A DNA stretch of 33,869 nt from Myxococcales bacterium (GTDB lineage Bacteria > Myxococcota > UBA727 > VGSZ01): the NCBI GenBank assembly GCA_023248635.1, contig JAHFED010000002.1:1-33869 (forward strand), written 5' to 3'. Shown piece by piece: positions 25,134-32,770 of this stretch; position 1 is the stretch's first letter, and each line of letters starts with the position of its first letter. A model generated the notes under the pieces. The model searched no databases. It worked only from the letters and a program-made list of their open reading frames with translations, and was not told where the DNA came from. The translations under genes were made by a program, and so were the position numbers.

Positions 25134-26015
25134 ATGCTCTCGGCGCATCCCGCGGGTCCTTTCTCTCACCGGGTCGCCGGCCTGCCGCGGCTGGGGATTG
25201 GCGTGTCCACCGAATACGGGGCTGCGCGCAGCCCGGGCTCGCTCGACGTGTTCGCCTTGGCCCACGCGCACCCGCGCTTCGCCGCCTTCCTCGAGGTCGG
25301 CATCGAAGTGGGCAAGGGACTCGACGACGACGCCCGGCGCTGGGTCGCACAAGGCCGACCGGCCACCTACCACTTCCTCGACGTGAACCTCGACGACGCC
25401 GCCGACGAACTCGACGACGACTGGCTGGCCTCTGTGCGGGACACGGTGCAGGTGCTGCAGCCCGCGTGGCTGTGCGGCGACGCCGGCCTTTGGCATTTCG
25501 GCCGCCGCGATCGCGGGCACATGCTCTTGCTACCGCCCATCCTCGTCGACGACGCTGCCACGGACTTCGCCTCCGGGGTGCGTCGCCTGGCCGCAGCCAC
25601 GGGGTGCGAAGTGTTGCCCGAGAACCCGCCCGGCACGGTCTTCGTCGGCGACCTGCACGTGCTCGAGTTCTTCACGCGCGTCTGCGAGCGGGCCGACTGC
25701 GGCATGCTGCTCGACGTCGCCCACCTCGCCATGTTCCAACACGTGACCGGCCGCGGGCTCTTTGACGACATCGCCTTCCCTTGGGAGCGCGTGGTCGAGG
25801 TGCACGTGGCCGGCACCAGCGAGCGCCTGGTCGATGGCTTCTCCGTCGTCGACGACAGCCACACTGCCCAGGTCAGCGCCGCCACCTGGAGCCTCTTTGA
25901 GCACGTGGTCGCGCGGGCTCGCAATCTCAAGGCCGTGGTCTTTGAGTGCGAGCGCAACCGCAACGACGACGTCATCGAGGCCTTCGAGCGCATCGCGCGC
26001 ATCTGGTCACCATGA
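25134..26015 (+). CDS. DUF692/UPF0276 family protein (MNIO-type multinuclear iron oxidative enzyme), divergent
   Basis: Family members, such as MbnB, use two or three iron ions to modify ribosomally made peptides. The 293-residue protein follows the family pattern. It has LGIGVSTEY at the start and TYHFLDVNL at the HGVGLSL position. LPENPPGTVF (Glu163) is followed by CGMLLDVAHLAMF (Asp194, His197), in place of the usual CGLLLDVNNVYV. Then come VVEVHVAG (His224), DDSHTAQV (Asp241, His243) and VFECERN (Glu271). It is clearly divergent from well-known members but keeps plausible metal ligands. The start is ATG 25134; an upstream open extension is basic and unlike the family. Its stop overlaps the next gene as ATGA. 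I infer the MNIO function from the family; the substrate is unknown. Confidence 0.85.
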   Translation: MLSAHPAGPFSHRVAGLPRLGIGVSTEYGAARSPGSLDVFALAHAHPRFAAFLEVGIEVGKGLDDDARRWVAQGRPATYHFLDVNLDDAADELDDDWLASVRDTVQVLQPAWLCGDAGLWHFGRRDRGHMLLLPPILVDDAATDFASGVRRLAAATGCEVLPENPPGTVFVGDLHVLEFFTRVCERADCGMLLDVAHLAMFQHVTGRGLFDDIAFPWERVVEVHVAGTSERLVDGFSVVDDSHTAQVSAATWSLFEHVVARARNLKAVVFECERNRNDDVIEAFERIARIWSP

Positions 26016-26755
26016 GCATCGATGCCCGCAAGCTGCGCACCGCGGCACTGCTGCTGCACTTCGACGTCTCTTGGGTCAGCCGCATCCTCGATGGCGACGC
26101 GCTCCAGCTCAACCCCGAGGAGCGGGCGCTCTTTGCCAGCATCGACCGCCGCGCCTTTCGCGCCGACCCCGAGCGCAAAGCCCGCGCCGCAGCCGCCGTC
26201 GTCGACGAATTGCCCGTGGCCACGGCCGTCGCTGGTCTCCCGCAGCTCTTCTCCTTCTTCAGCAGCCCCGCCTTCATCGACGTCATCGAGCAGCGCACCT
26301 CGCTGGTGGAGGGCGTCGCGCTCTTTCTGGGTCCTCCTGCCGCTGTCGAGGGGTGCATCGCCCGGGCACGTCGTCGTCGACGGCATGGCGGCCCCTTCAC
26401 GCTGGCTCCCGGCATCGATGGCGCAGGCGCCTTGGCTCGGGGGACCATCGAGCGCTGGACCAAGCTGCGCACCTCCCTCGGACCGCAACCCGCGGAGGCC
26501 GTGATGCGCGGGGCTCGCTTGCGCTGGGAGCCAATGGACCCCGGCGAGCAGGAGGGCGTCGTCGTCGACGGCGGGCTGGGCGATCCACGGGTGGCGAGCT
26601 GCACCCACGACCTCGGTCTCCTGCTGGCCGCCGCCCGCCACCAGGGTCATGACGCTTTGGTCGCTCTGGCCCGTGGCCGCGGTTGCGACGAAGACGAAGC
26701 CGCGGCGCTCTTGGGGGACCTGCAGCGGGAGGGCCTTTTGGTCGACGTCGTGTAG
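26012..26755 (+). CDS. Unrecognised partner of the DUF692 enzyme
   Basis: The product is 247 residues, with no signal peptide or membrane helix. It overlaps the DUF692 gene as ATGA, implying coupled translation and a shared task. The N-terminal half is helical (RKLRTAALLLHFDVSWVS, EERALFASIDRRAFRADPER, FSFFSSPAFIDVIEQR). The middle has a short basic run (RARRRRRHGG). The C-terminal ~40 residues (ARGRGCDEDEAAALLGDLQREGLLVDV) resemble the end of a winged-helix domain, as in PqqD-type peptide-recognition elements; this resemblance is weak and by eye. MNIO enzymes commonly have a dedicated partner that recruits the peptide (MbnC, TglI), and this could be a counterpart. I do not recognise a named family. 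Confidence 0.7.
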   Translation: MSIDARKLRTAALLLHFDVSWVSRILDGDALQLNPEERALFASIDRRAFRADPERKARAAAAVVDELPVATAVAGLPQLFSFFSSPAFIDVIEQRTSLVEGVALFLGPPAAVEGCIARARRRRRHGGPFTLAPGIDGAGALARGTIERWTKLRTSLGPQPAEAVMRGARLRWEPMDPGEQEGVVVDGGLGDPRVASCTHDLGLLLAAARHQGHDALVALARGRGCDEDEAAALLGDLQREGLLVDVV

Positions 26756-26815
26756 GTGTTTGAGCGAGCACGGCCCACCGTGGCCTGGCGCGCTCAAGCT
26801 CGTACAATCCAGCCC

Positions 26816-27151
26816 ATGGATGACGATGCAGCAGGTCCGCTGATCGGTTGGTCAATCGGCTCGGGGATGAGCAGCGGCAGCGGGCGTCCCATCGAGGATC
26901 TGGTCGAATACCCCTGCGTGTTTCGCTTCAAGGCCATCGCCAAGGCCACCTCGGATCTCGTCGACGTCCTGCTCGCCCGCGTCGCCGTCGTCGTCGGCCG
27001 CCCCGTCGAACCCGAGGCCTGGAGCGCCCGCGATTCTTCCGGCGGCCGCTTCGTGTGCCTGACGTTGGACCTTTACGTGACCTCGGGACAGCAGGTCTAC
27101 GACGTCTACGAAGCCCTGCGCGGCGACGAGCGGGTCACCCACCTGCTCTGA
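26816..27151 (+). CDS. DUF493 (YbeD-like) family protein
   Basis: The product is 111 residues. The C-terminal ~85 residues match the family pattern: EYPCVFRFKAIAKATSDLVD, then a long spacer, FVCLTLDLYVTSGQQVYDVY and a final RVTHLL. It is a small ferredoxin-like alpha/beta fold resembling ACT domains. The biochemical role in the family is unknown; E. coli ybeD lies near lipoate genes. The first ~28 residues are a Gly/Ser-rich extension. ATG 26816 is chosen over an upstream in-frame GTG or ATG extension (26756) that would nearly abut the previous gene. A TACAAT sequence at 26803-26808 is close to a -10 element, but it lies too near the ATG to be convincing. The 3' end overlaps the converging gene by 17 bases. 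Confidence 0.75.
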   Translation: MDDDAAGPLIGWSIGSGMSSGSGRPIEDLVEYPCVFRFKAIAKATSDLVDVLLARVAVVVGRPVEPEAWSARDSSGGRFVCLTLDLYVTSGQQVYDVYEALRGDERVTHLL

Positions 27152-27905
27152 GCGCGCGGTTGACGTCGTGGCGCGTGATGCCGGCCGGGAGCCCGCCGTA
27201 GACGTCGGCAGCTTGCTTGGATCCGCGCAGCCAGAGCGTGCGATCGACCATGCGGCGAAATCCATCGAGCAGATGCGCTTCGACGTCGACGTCGTCTTCG
27301 ACGATGGCCAGGGCGCGGGCGGCAGCCTCGAGGGTCGAGAGCGATCCAGTGAAATGGCCCTGGCGCAGCTGGTAGGTCGAGGGCCGCAGATCGACTGGCA
27401 GGCGCGCGAAGGGCACGTGGCTGGTGAGGAAGCGCTTGCGCAGGCGGTTGGCCTGGTGCCAGGTGCCGTCGAGCAGGATCAAGGTCCACGGCCTGTTATC
27501 GACATCGATCGCGTCTTGGGGGCCAGACGTCGAAACCGCGCCCTGAGGCCGGTCGGCCCCTTGTCTGCCCCCAAGCCGGGCGGCCGATGGGCGGCCCGAG
27601 CTGAGGTCGCAAAACTCCGAGAGCAAGGGCGCGCCCTGCAAGGGAAAGATCACCAGCGGCCGCGTCGACGACGGCCACGGCGACGGCGGCAGCGTCTTGT
27701 GCTCGCTGCCGTAGGGCACGAGGGCCGCGTTGCTGAGCAACAGGGGCAGCAGCCGACCCGAGTTCGTCGACTTTTTCAACTCCATCTCGGGGACGATGAT
27801 GCGGAGATGGCTGCGCGTCGGCCGCGCCGTGAAGGCCGCGCAGAGGCAAAGCACGGGCTTCATGAAGCAACGCGGGCAGCGCGGGTCGAGAGACAGGTGG
27901 CGCAT
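27135..27905 (-). CDS. DTW-domain tRNA-uridine aminocarboxypropyltransferase (TapT-like)
   Basis: TapT/DTW enzymes transfer the 3-amino-3-carboxypropyl group of S-adenosylmethionine to uridine in tRNA (acp3U). The 256-residue product has the N-terminal zinc-like motif CPRCFMKPVLCLC, a SPOUT-like strand HLRIIVPEMELKKSTNS, and the signature DGTWHQA (DxTW) in LILLDGTWHQANRLRKRF. STLEAAARAL follows, as in the family. ATG 27905 is chosen because the conserved Cys cluster begins nine residues later; upstream sequence is low-complexity. A stretch of about 45 residues before LILLDGTW (GRPSAARLGGRQGADRP) is poorly conserved and may be an insertion. Confidence 0.85.
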   Translation of the reverse strand: MRHLSLDPRCPRCFMKPVLCLCAAFTARPTRSHLRIIVPEMELKKSTNSGRLLPLLLSNAALVPYGSEHKTLPPSPWPSSTRPLVIFPLQGAPLLSEFCDLSSGRPSAARLGGRQGADRPQGAVSTSGPQDAIDVDNRPWTLILLDGTWHQANRLRKRFLTSHVPFARLPVDLRPSTYQLRQGHFTGSLSTLEAAARALAIVEDDVDVEAHLLDGFRRMVDRTLWLRGSKQAADVYGGLPAGITRHDVNRALRAGG

Positions 27906-27975
27906 CGCTCGATCGATCCTTCCACGGCCTTCGTCGTTGGTGGTCGCCCTTTTTTCCGTTGGAAACTTGCCGCTC

Positions 27976-27989
27976 CCCCGCGCGCGGGG
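27976..27989. promoter_or_regulatory. 14-bp perfect palindrome between divergent genes
   Basis: CCCCGCGCGCGGGG is its own reverse complement. It lies between the TapT-like gene (minus) and the beta-helix lipoprotein gene (plus), 31 bases before the latter's ATG. It could be an operator or a chance GC palindrome. Confidence 0.3.
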
Positions 27990-28010
27990 CACGGTCGGGT
28001 CGACGTCGCT

Positions 28011-28016
28011 GGAGGA
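28011..28016 (+). promoter_or_regulatory. Ribosome-binding site fixing the lipoprotein start
   Basis: GGAGGA ends three bases before ATG 28020. It supports this start, which gives a clean lipoprotein signal, over the long upstream open frame that is only a shadow of the opposite-strand gene. Confidence 0.75.
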
Positions 28017-28019
28017 AAC

Positions 28020-29231
28020 ATGCGCCCCTTGATCGTGTCTGTCTCTGCACTGCTCATCCTGGCGGCGGCTGGATGCCCCGGCCTTGCCACGGCTGAGGAA
28101 GGGGAGGGGGAAGGCGAAGAAGGGGAGGGCGAAGAAGGCGAAGGCGAGGGGGAAGGCGAAGGCGAAGGCGAAGGCGAAGGTGAAGGGGAAGGTGAAGGTG
28201 AAGAAGGTGAAGGCGAAGGGGAGTGCTTCCTGCCCGACTCCGTCGTCGACGTCGTCACCATTCCGGCATCGTGCTCGCCCTTGATCATTCCGCGCACGGT
28301 GGTGGTGCAGTCCAGCGGTTTCTTGACCTTCGAGGCCGGCCTCAGCGCGCGCTTTGCCGACGGCGTTGGCCTCAACGTCTTTGGCTCCTTCGTGGCCGAC
28401 GGCGACGACGACGCTCCCATCGTCTTGGAGTCGGGAGACAGCGCGGTGGCCGGCGCCTGGGACGGCGTGCGCGCAGAGACCGGGCTCGATCTCATGAATC
28501 TCGATCACGTTACCCTGCGCCATGGCGGCGGCGGGCTGGTCGGCGCCGGCGGGTGCTTGTTCGTCGACAACGCTCCCAACGCCCTCAGCGTCACCAACTC
28601 GCGCTTCGAGTCCTGCGCCGAGAGCGGCGTGATTGGCATCGCCGGCGTCCCTTACGTGGCCTTCGCCGACAACACCTTCGTCTCCTGCCCCGTCGGCCTG
28701 CGCATCCCGGCCAACTCCATCGGCAGCGTCGGGCCCGCCCAGACCTTCATCGACACCCCTGCGCTGCTGGTCTTTTCCGGCTTCGTCGTCGCCACCCAAA
28801 CCTGGCAAGCCCAGACCCTGCCCTGGGACTTCGACGTCAACCTCGTCGTCGATGGCGGCGGCCGCCCTGTGCTCACGCTGTCACCGGGCGTGGTGCTGCG
28901 CTTCGCCGAGTTCGCCAACGTCACCGTGGGCACCAAATTCGGTGGCGGCCTGGTCTCGACGTCGGCAACCCTGGAGGCCTTGGATCCCTCGGGGCCCGCG
29001 GGCTCGTGGACGGGGATGCGTTTCTTCAACCAAAGCCTCCCCTCGAACCTGACCGACACCACCGTGCGACAGGCCACCACCGGCATCGACCTCGACACCA
29101 CGGGGACCAACGTCACCGTCACCAACAGCACCTTCGAAGACAACGGCACCGACATCGCCGTCGACTGCGCTTCGACGCCCACCCTGAGCGGCAACACCGC
29201 CGCTGTTGAGCAAGAAAGCCCCTGCAACTGA
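28020..29231 (+). CDS. Lipoprotein with Glu/Gly spacer and beta-helix-like body
   Basis: The product is 403 residues. The signal peptide ends in lipobox LAAAGC (Cys19). After six residues comes a 43-residue tract of only Glu and Gly, then CFLPDSVVDVVTIPASC. The body (about residues 80-403) has recurring short strands and turns such as SRFESCAESGV, FADNTFVSCPVGLRI and NSTFEDNGTDIAVD, and a GSWTGMRFFNQS segment. This is the pattern of right-handed parallel beta-helix (pectate-lyase-like) proteins of the cell surface. There are four or five Cys pairs. No catalytic residues are recognisable. The Glu/Gly tract is probably an extended spacer between the membrane anchor and the folded part. Confidence 0.8.
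   Translation: MRPLIVSVSALLILAAAGCPGLATAEEGEGEGEEGEGEEGEGEGEGEGEGEGEGEGEGEGEEGEGEGECFLPDSVVDVVTIPASCSPLIIPRTVVVQSSGFLTFEAGLSARFADGVGLNVFGSFVADGDDDAPIVLESGDSAVAGAWDGVRAETGLDLMNLDHVTLRHGGGGLVGAGGCLFVDNAPNALSVTNSRFESCAESGVIGIAGVPYVAFADNTFVSCPVGLRIPANSIGSVGPAQTFIDTPALLVFSGFVVATQTWQAQTLPWDFDVNLVVDGGGRPVLTLSPGVVLRFAEFANVTVGTKFGGGLVSTSATLEALDPSGPAGSWTGMRFFNQSLPSNLTDTTVRQATTGIDLDTTGTNVTVTNSTFEDNGTDIAVDCASTPTLSGNTAAVEQESPCN
28095..28223 (+). repeat. Low-complexity Glu/Gly coding tract (43 codons)
   Basis: Only Gly and Glu codons occur, mixed GGC/GGG/GGT and GAA/GAG. Unlike the perfect tract at 13123, synonymous drift is visible, so the peptide rather than the DNA repeat seems to be conserved. The six-base periodicity keeps the frame upon slippage. 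Confidence 0.9.
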
Positions 29232-29273
29232 GGCCCGTGTTTTCGACGCGACGCCTTGGAGCTAAGAGCCGGC

Positions 29274-30080
29274 ATGCGCCTTCGCCTCGGGGACCTCGAC
29301 GTCGACTTGCGTGCCCTGCGCGATCTGAGCATTCCCGTGCGCTTCGACGACGACGACGGCCGGGCTTTTCACCTTCCCCCCGCGACCAGCGCCCCGGTGC
29401 AAGCAGGATCCTTCGTCGGTGACGTGCGCCGCGGCGGATCTTGCAACTGCGAAACCCACACGTTGACGCCCCACGCCGACGGCACCCACACCGAGGGCCC
29501 TGGCCACCTGCTCGGACCCCGCAGCGCCGTCGTCGTCCCCGATCCGGTCTGTGCGGCCCTCTTGATTCGCGTGGAGCCGCGGCTCCTGGGTGACTCCGTC
29601 GACGACGTCGCCGGCAACCACCGCCACGACGATCTGGTCATCGATCGACAGCTGATCGAAGACGCCGTCGACGCTCTCGCGCTTGCGGCCTTTGCTCCGC
29701 TCGGCTTGGTGATTGCGAGTGCTGCCGGCGACCTGCGACGACGACAACGGCACTCGGGCCGCAACCCGCCCTATCTCACGCCCGATGCCGCCACGTGGGT
29801 GCGCGAACGCGGCTTCGTGCACTTGTTGGTCGATCTGCCTTCGGTGGATCGCCAAGACGACGGCGGCTTGTTGGCCGCGCACCGCGCCTTCTTCGATCTG
29901 CCCCCGGGCCCCCTCACCGACTTCGCGGCCGCCGCCTCCCCCCGCACGGTCACAGAGCTCATCGCCGTCGACGACGACATCGCGGCCGGTGCCTATGCTC
30001 TCTTCCTGCAGGTGGCCCCTTTCGTCGCCGACGCCGCCCCCTCTCGTGCGCTCATCGCTCCCTTCGAAGGCCTTGCATGA
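29274..30080 (+). CDS. Cyclase-family hydrolase, probable kynurenine formamidase
   Basis: This family includes the metal-dependent arylformamidase KynB, which hydrolyses N-formylkynurenine to kynurenine. The 268-residue product has the metal-site motif H67-A-D-G-T-H-T-E74-G-P-G-H78, a variant of HxGTHxDxPxH with Glu for Asp and one extra residue after the first His. Other family features are weak, but AATWVRERGFVHLLVDLPSVDR fits the second half of the fold. Context is strong: it overlaps kynU as ATGA, and kmo follows. ATG 29274 has AAGAG just upstream; a TTG at 29256 is an alternative. If it is not a formamidase, another cyclase-fold hydrolase is possible. Confidence 0.7.
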   Translation: MRLRLGDLDVDLRALRDLSIPVRFDDDDGRAFHLPPATSAPVQAGSFVGDVRRGGSCNCETHTLTPHADGTHTEGPGHLLGPRSAVVVPDPVCAALLIRVEPRLLGDSVDDVAGNHRHDDLVIDRQLIEDAVDALALAAFAPLGLVIASAAGDLRRRQRHSGRNPPYLTPDAATWVRERGFVHLLVDLPSVDRQDDGGLLAAHRAFFDLPPGPLTDFAAAASPRTVTELIAVDDDIAAGAYALFLQVAPFVADAAPSRALIAPFEGLA

Positions 30081-31408
30081 TCGATCCCACCAAAGAGGCC
30101 CGCCGCCGCGACGACGTCGATCCCCTCGCGCCCTTTCGACAGGAATTCTGCTTCCCCCAAAGCGCCCGCGGCGACGTCGTCTACCTGACCGGCAACTCCC
30201 TGGGCCTGATGCCCGCGCGCGTGCGAGAGACCGTCTCTGCCGAGCTCGAGGCCTGGGCGCGGCTCGGCGTCGAGGGCCACTTCGCCGCGCCGGGGGCTTC
30301 GTTTGCGGCGCCGACGACGCCGGGATCGTTGCGAGGCCCGGCGGAGCCCTGGTTCAGCTACCACGCGCTCGTCGCCGAGCGGGGAGCAGCATTGGTGGGC
30401 GCGCGCGCCAGCGAAGTCGTGGCCATGGGATCGCTGACCGCGAACCTTCATCTTTTGCTGGTCAGTTTTTACCGACCGACGAAGGAGAGATACAAAATCA
30501 TTATTGAGGGCGGCGCGTTTCCCTCCGATCGCTTTCTCGTGCAGTCGCAGGCGCGCTTTCACGGCTTCGATCCCGCCGACGCCGTCGTCGAAGTCATGCC
30601 CCGTGCCGGGGAGGACGCCCTGCGCTCCGAAGACATCGAAGCCTTGCTCGATCGGGAAAAAGACTCCTGCGCGCTGATGCTACTTTCGGGCATCAACTAT
30701 TATACAGGTCAACTCTTCGACATTCACCGTCTGACCCGCAGCGCCCGCGCCCGGGGCATCACGGTGGGCTGGGATCTGGCCCACGCCGTCGGCAACGTGC
30801 CCCTGGCCCTCCACGATGACGACGTCGATTTCGCAGCCTGGTGCACCTACAAATATTTGAACAGCGGACCCGGTGCGGTGGCGATGAGCTTCGTGCACCA
30901 GCGCCACGCCCGATCCTTCGACCTGCCCCGTTTTTGCGGCTGGTGGAGCGCCGAACCTCAAACCCGCTTCGCGCGATCGCAGCAAGCCCCTCTGCAGCTG
31001 CAGGAGGGGGCCGAGGGCTGGCAAATCTCGAACGCGCCAATCCTGTCGATGGCCGCCCTGCATGCCTCTCTCGACGTCTTCGCGCGGGCCGGCATGGCGC
31101 GCCTGCGCGAGAAGTCGCTGGCGCTGACCGGCTTCCTCGAACAACTCGTCGACGACGTCGATGGTGTCAGGATCATCACCCCCCGCGATCCAAACGCGCG
31201 CGGGGCCCAGCTCAGCCTCCGGGTGCCGGCCGATCGCCTCGACGCCCAAAAGCTGCAGCGTCTGCTGCACGAGCAAGGGGTCTGCGTCGACTTTCGCCCC
31301 CCCGATGTCATTCGTGCAGCCCCGGCCCCGCTCTACTGCCGCTTCGCCGACGTCGTCGCCTTCGTCGACGTGCTGCGCGCCTGCGTGAGCGCCAAGGGAG
31401 CGTCATGA
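30077..31408 (+). CDS. kynU: Kynureninase
   Basis: This PLP enzyme cleaves kynurenine to anthranilate and alanine, or 3-hydroxykynurenine to 3-hydroxyanthranilate. The 443-residue product carries LTGNSLGLMPARVRE near the N-terminus, NLHLLLVSFYRPTKERYK, EGGAFPSDRF, MLLSGINYYTGQLFDI, GWDLAHAVGNVPL, the PLP lysine Lys259 in CTYKYLNSGPGA and GWWSAEPQTRF. Both ends overlap neighbours by four bases (ATGA), so the three genes form one translation unit. Two of the conserved motifs (30470-30520 and 30690-30715) are written in strikingly A/T-ending codons. A longer upstream frame is a shadow of the cyclase gene. Confidence 0.96.
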   Translation: MIDPTKEARRRDDVDPLAPFRQEFCFPQSARGDVVYLTGNSLGLMPARVRETVSAELEAWARLGVEGHFAAPGASFAAPTTPGSLRGPAEPWFSYHALVAERGAALVGARASEVVAMGSLTANLHLLLVSFYRPTKERYKIIIEGGAFPSDRFLVQSQARFHGFDPADAVVEVMPRAGEDALRSEDIEALLDREKDSCALMLLSGINYYTGQLFDIHRLTRSARARGITVGWDLAHAVGNVPLALHDDDVDFAAWCTYKYLNSGPGAVAMSFVHQRHARSFDLPRFCGWWSAEPQTRFARSQQAPLQLQEGAEGWQISNAPILSMAALHASLDVFARAGMARLREKSLALTGFLEQLVDDVDGVRIITPRDPNARGAQLSLRVPADRLDAQKLQRLLHEQGVCVDFRPPDVIRAAPAPLYCRFADVVAFVDVLRACVSAKGAS

Positions 31409-32748
31409 GCCGCATCGTCATCGTCGGCGCGGGGCCCGTGGGTTCCCTGCTCGGCCTGCTGCTCAAGGCCCGCGGTGACGATGTCGTTGTCTACGAGCGC
31501 CGCGGCGATCCCCGGGCCCAGGGCTACGTCGGCGGCCGCTCCATCAACCTCGCCTTGTCCGATCGGGGCATGCTCGGGTTGCAGCAGGCCGGCGTGGTCG
31601 ACGACGTCGAGAAGGTCGCGGTGGCCATGCCGGGGCGGCAGGTGCACGGCGTCGACGGCAGCTCGAGCTTCCTGCCCTACGGTTTGAACGGCGAACACAT
31701 CCGCTCGGTCTCGCGCGGCGGCCTCAACATCAAGCTCCTCGACCTCCTCGACGGCGCCGGCGTCCCCGTTCATTTCGAGCACCCCTGCGTAGACGTCGAC
31801 CTCGCAGCGGGTCGCGTGCGCTGCGGAGCGGTGGAGGCAAAGGGCGACGTCGTCATCGGCGCCGACGGCGCGTTTTCGGCAGTGCGGGCCGCCTTCTTGA
31901 AGACCGATCGCTTTGACTACAGCCAGAGCTTCTTGCCCCATGGATACAAAGAGCTCGCGATTCCCGCCGGACCTGGTGGATCTTTCTTGCTCGAAAGACA
32001 CGCGCTGCACATCTGGCCGCGTTCATCCTTCATGCTCATCGCCCTGCCGAACCAAGACGGCAGCTTCACCTGCACCCTCTTCTTCGCCCACGACGGAGAC
32101 GACGCCTCTTTCGCCGCCCGGTCCACACCTACGGCGGCTCGATCCTTCTTTGCACGGGCCTTCCCCGATGCGTTGGCGCTCCTGCCCGACTTCGACGATC
32201 AATGGGCGCGAAATCCCGTGTCTTCATTGGCGACCATTCGTTGCCAGCCCTGGCACCGCGGGAAGACCCTGCTCATCGGCGACGCTGCCCACGCCATCGT
32301 CCCCTTCTTCGGCCAGGGCCTGAACGCCGGCTTCGAAGACTGCCGGGTCTTGGTGGAGATCCTGGCCGACGTCGACGGCGACTGGGCCCGGGCTCTCCCT
32401 CTCTTCGAGCAAGCGCGCAAGGAAAACGCCGATGCCATCGCGACCCTGGCCCTCGAGAACTTCATCGAGATGCGCGACAAGGTCGGTCGGCCCGACTTCT
32501 TGGTGCGCAAGAAAATCGAAGCCGCCCTGGCCCGGGCCGCACCCGACCTCGTCACCCCCAGCTACACGCTGGTGACCTTCCGGCCCCTGACGCCCTACGC
32601 CGCGGCGTTGCGCCAGATACGCGCCCAAGATGCGCTGCTCGATCGCCTCAGCGCCGACGTCGACGTCGTCGCCCCCGTCCTGCGAGACCCCGCCGACGCG
32701 GCCCTGCAAGCGCTGCTGCGGCGGAAGGCCACCGCCCATTTCTCGTGA
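31405..32748 (+). CDS. kmo: Kynurenine 3-monooxygenase
   Basis: KMO is an FAD enzyme that hydroxylates kynurenine with NADPH and O2. The 447-residue product has the FAD fold IVGAGPVGSLLGLLLKARG (about residues 6-24), the KMO signature GGRSINLALSDRG, LPHGYKELAIP, and the second FAD motif LLIGDAAHAIVPFFGQGLN (Asp293). The C-terminal ~100 residues correspond to the helical region that anchors eukaryotic KMO to membranes but contain no clear hydrophobic helix here. It is the last gene of the kynurenine operon. With KynU it yields 3-hydroxyanthranilate, the precursor of quinolinate and NAD; the next enzyme (3-hydroxyanthranilate dioxygenase) is not in the window. Confidence 0.96.
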   Translation: MSRIVIVGAGPVGSLLGLLLKARGDDVVVYERRGDPRAQGYVGGRSINLALSDRGMLGLQQAGVVDDVEKVAVAMPGRQVHGVDGSSSFLPYGLNGEHIRSVSRGGLNIKLLDLLDGAGVPVHFEHPCVDVDLAAGRVRCGAVEAKGDVVIGADGAFSAVRAAFLKTDRFDYSQSFLPHGYKELAIPAGPGGSFLLERHALHIWPRSSFMLIALPNQDGSFTCTLFFAHDGDDASFAARSTPTAARSFFARAFPDALALLPDFDDQWARNPVSSLATIRCQPWHRGKTLLIGDAAHAIVPFFGQGLNAGFEDCRVLVEILADVDGDWARALPLFEQARKENADAIATLALENFIEMRDKVGRPDFLVRKKIEAALARAAPDLVTPSYTLVTFRPLTPYAAALRQIRAQDALLDRLSADVDVVAPVLRDPADAALQALLRRKATAHFS

Positions 32749-32770
32749 CGCCGCAGGGCATGTTCGGCAG

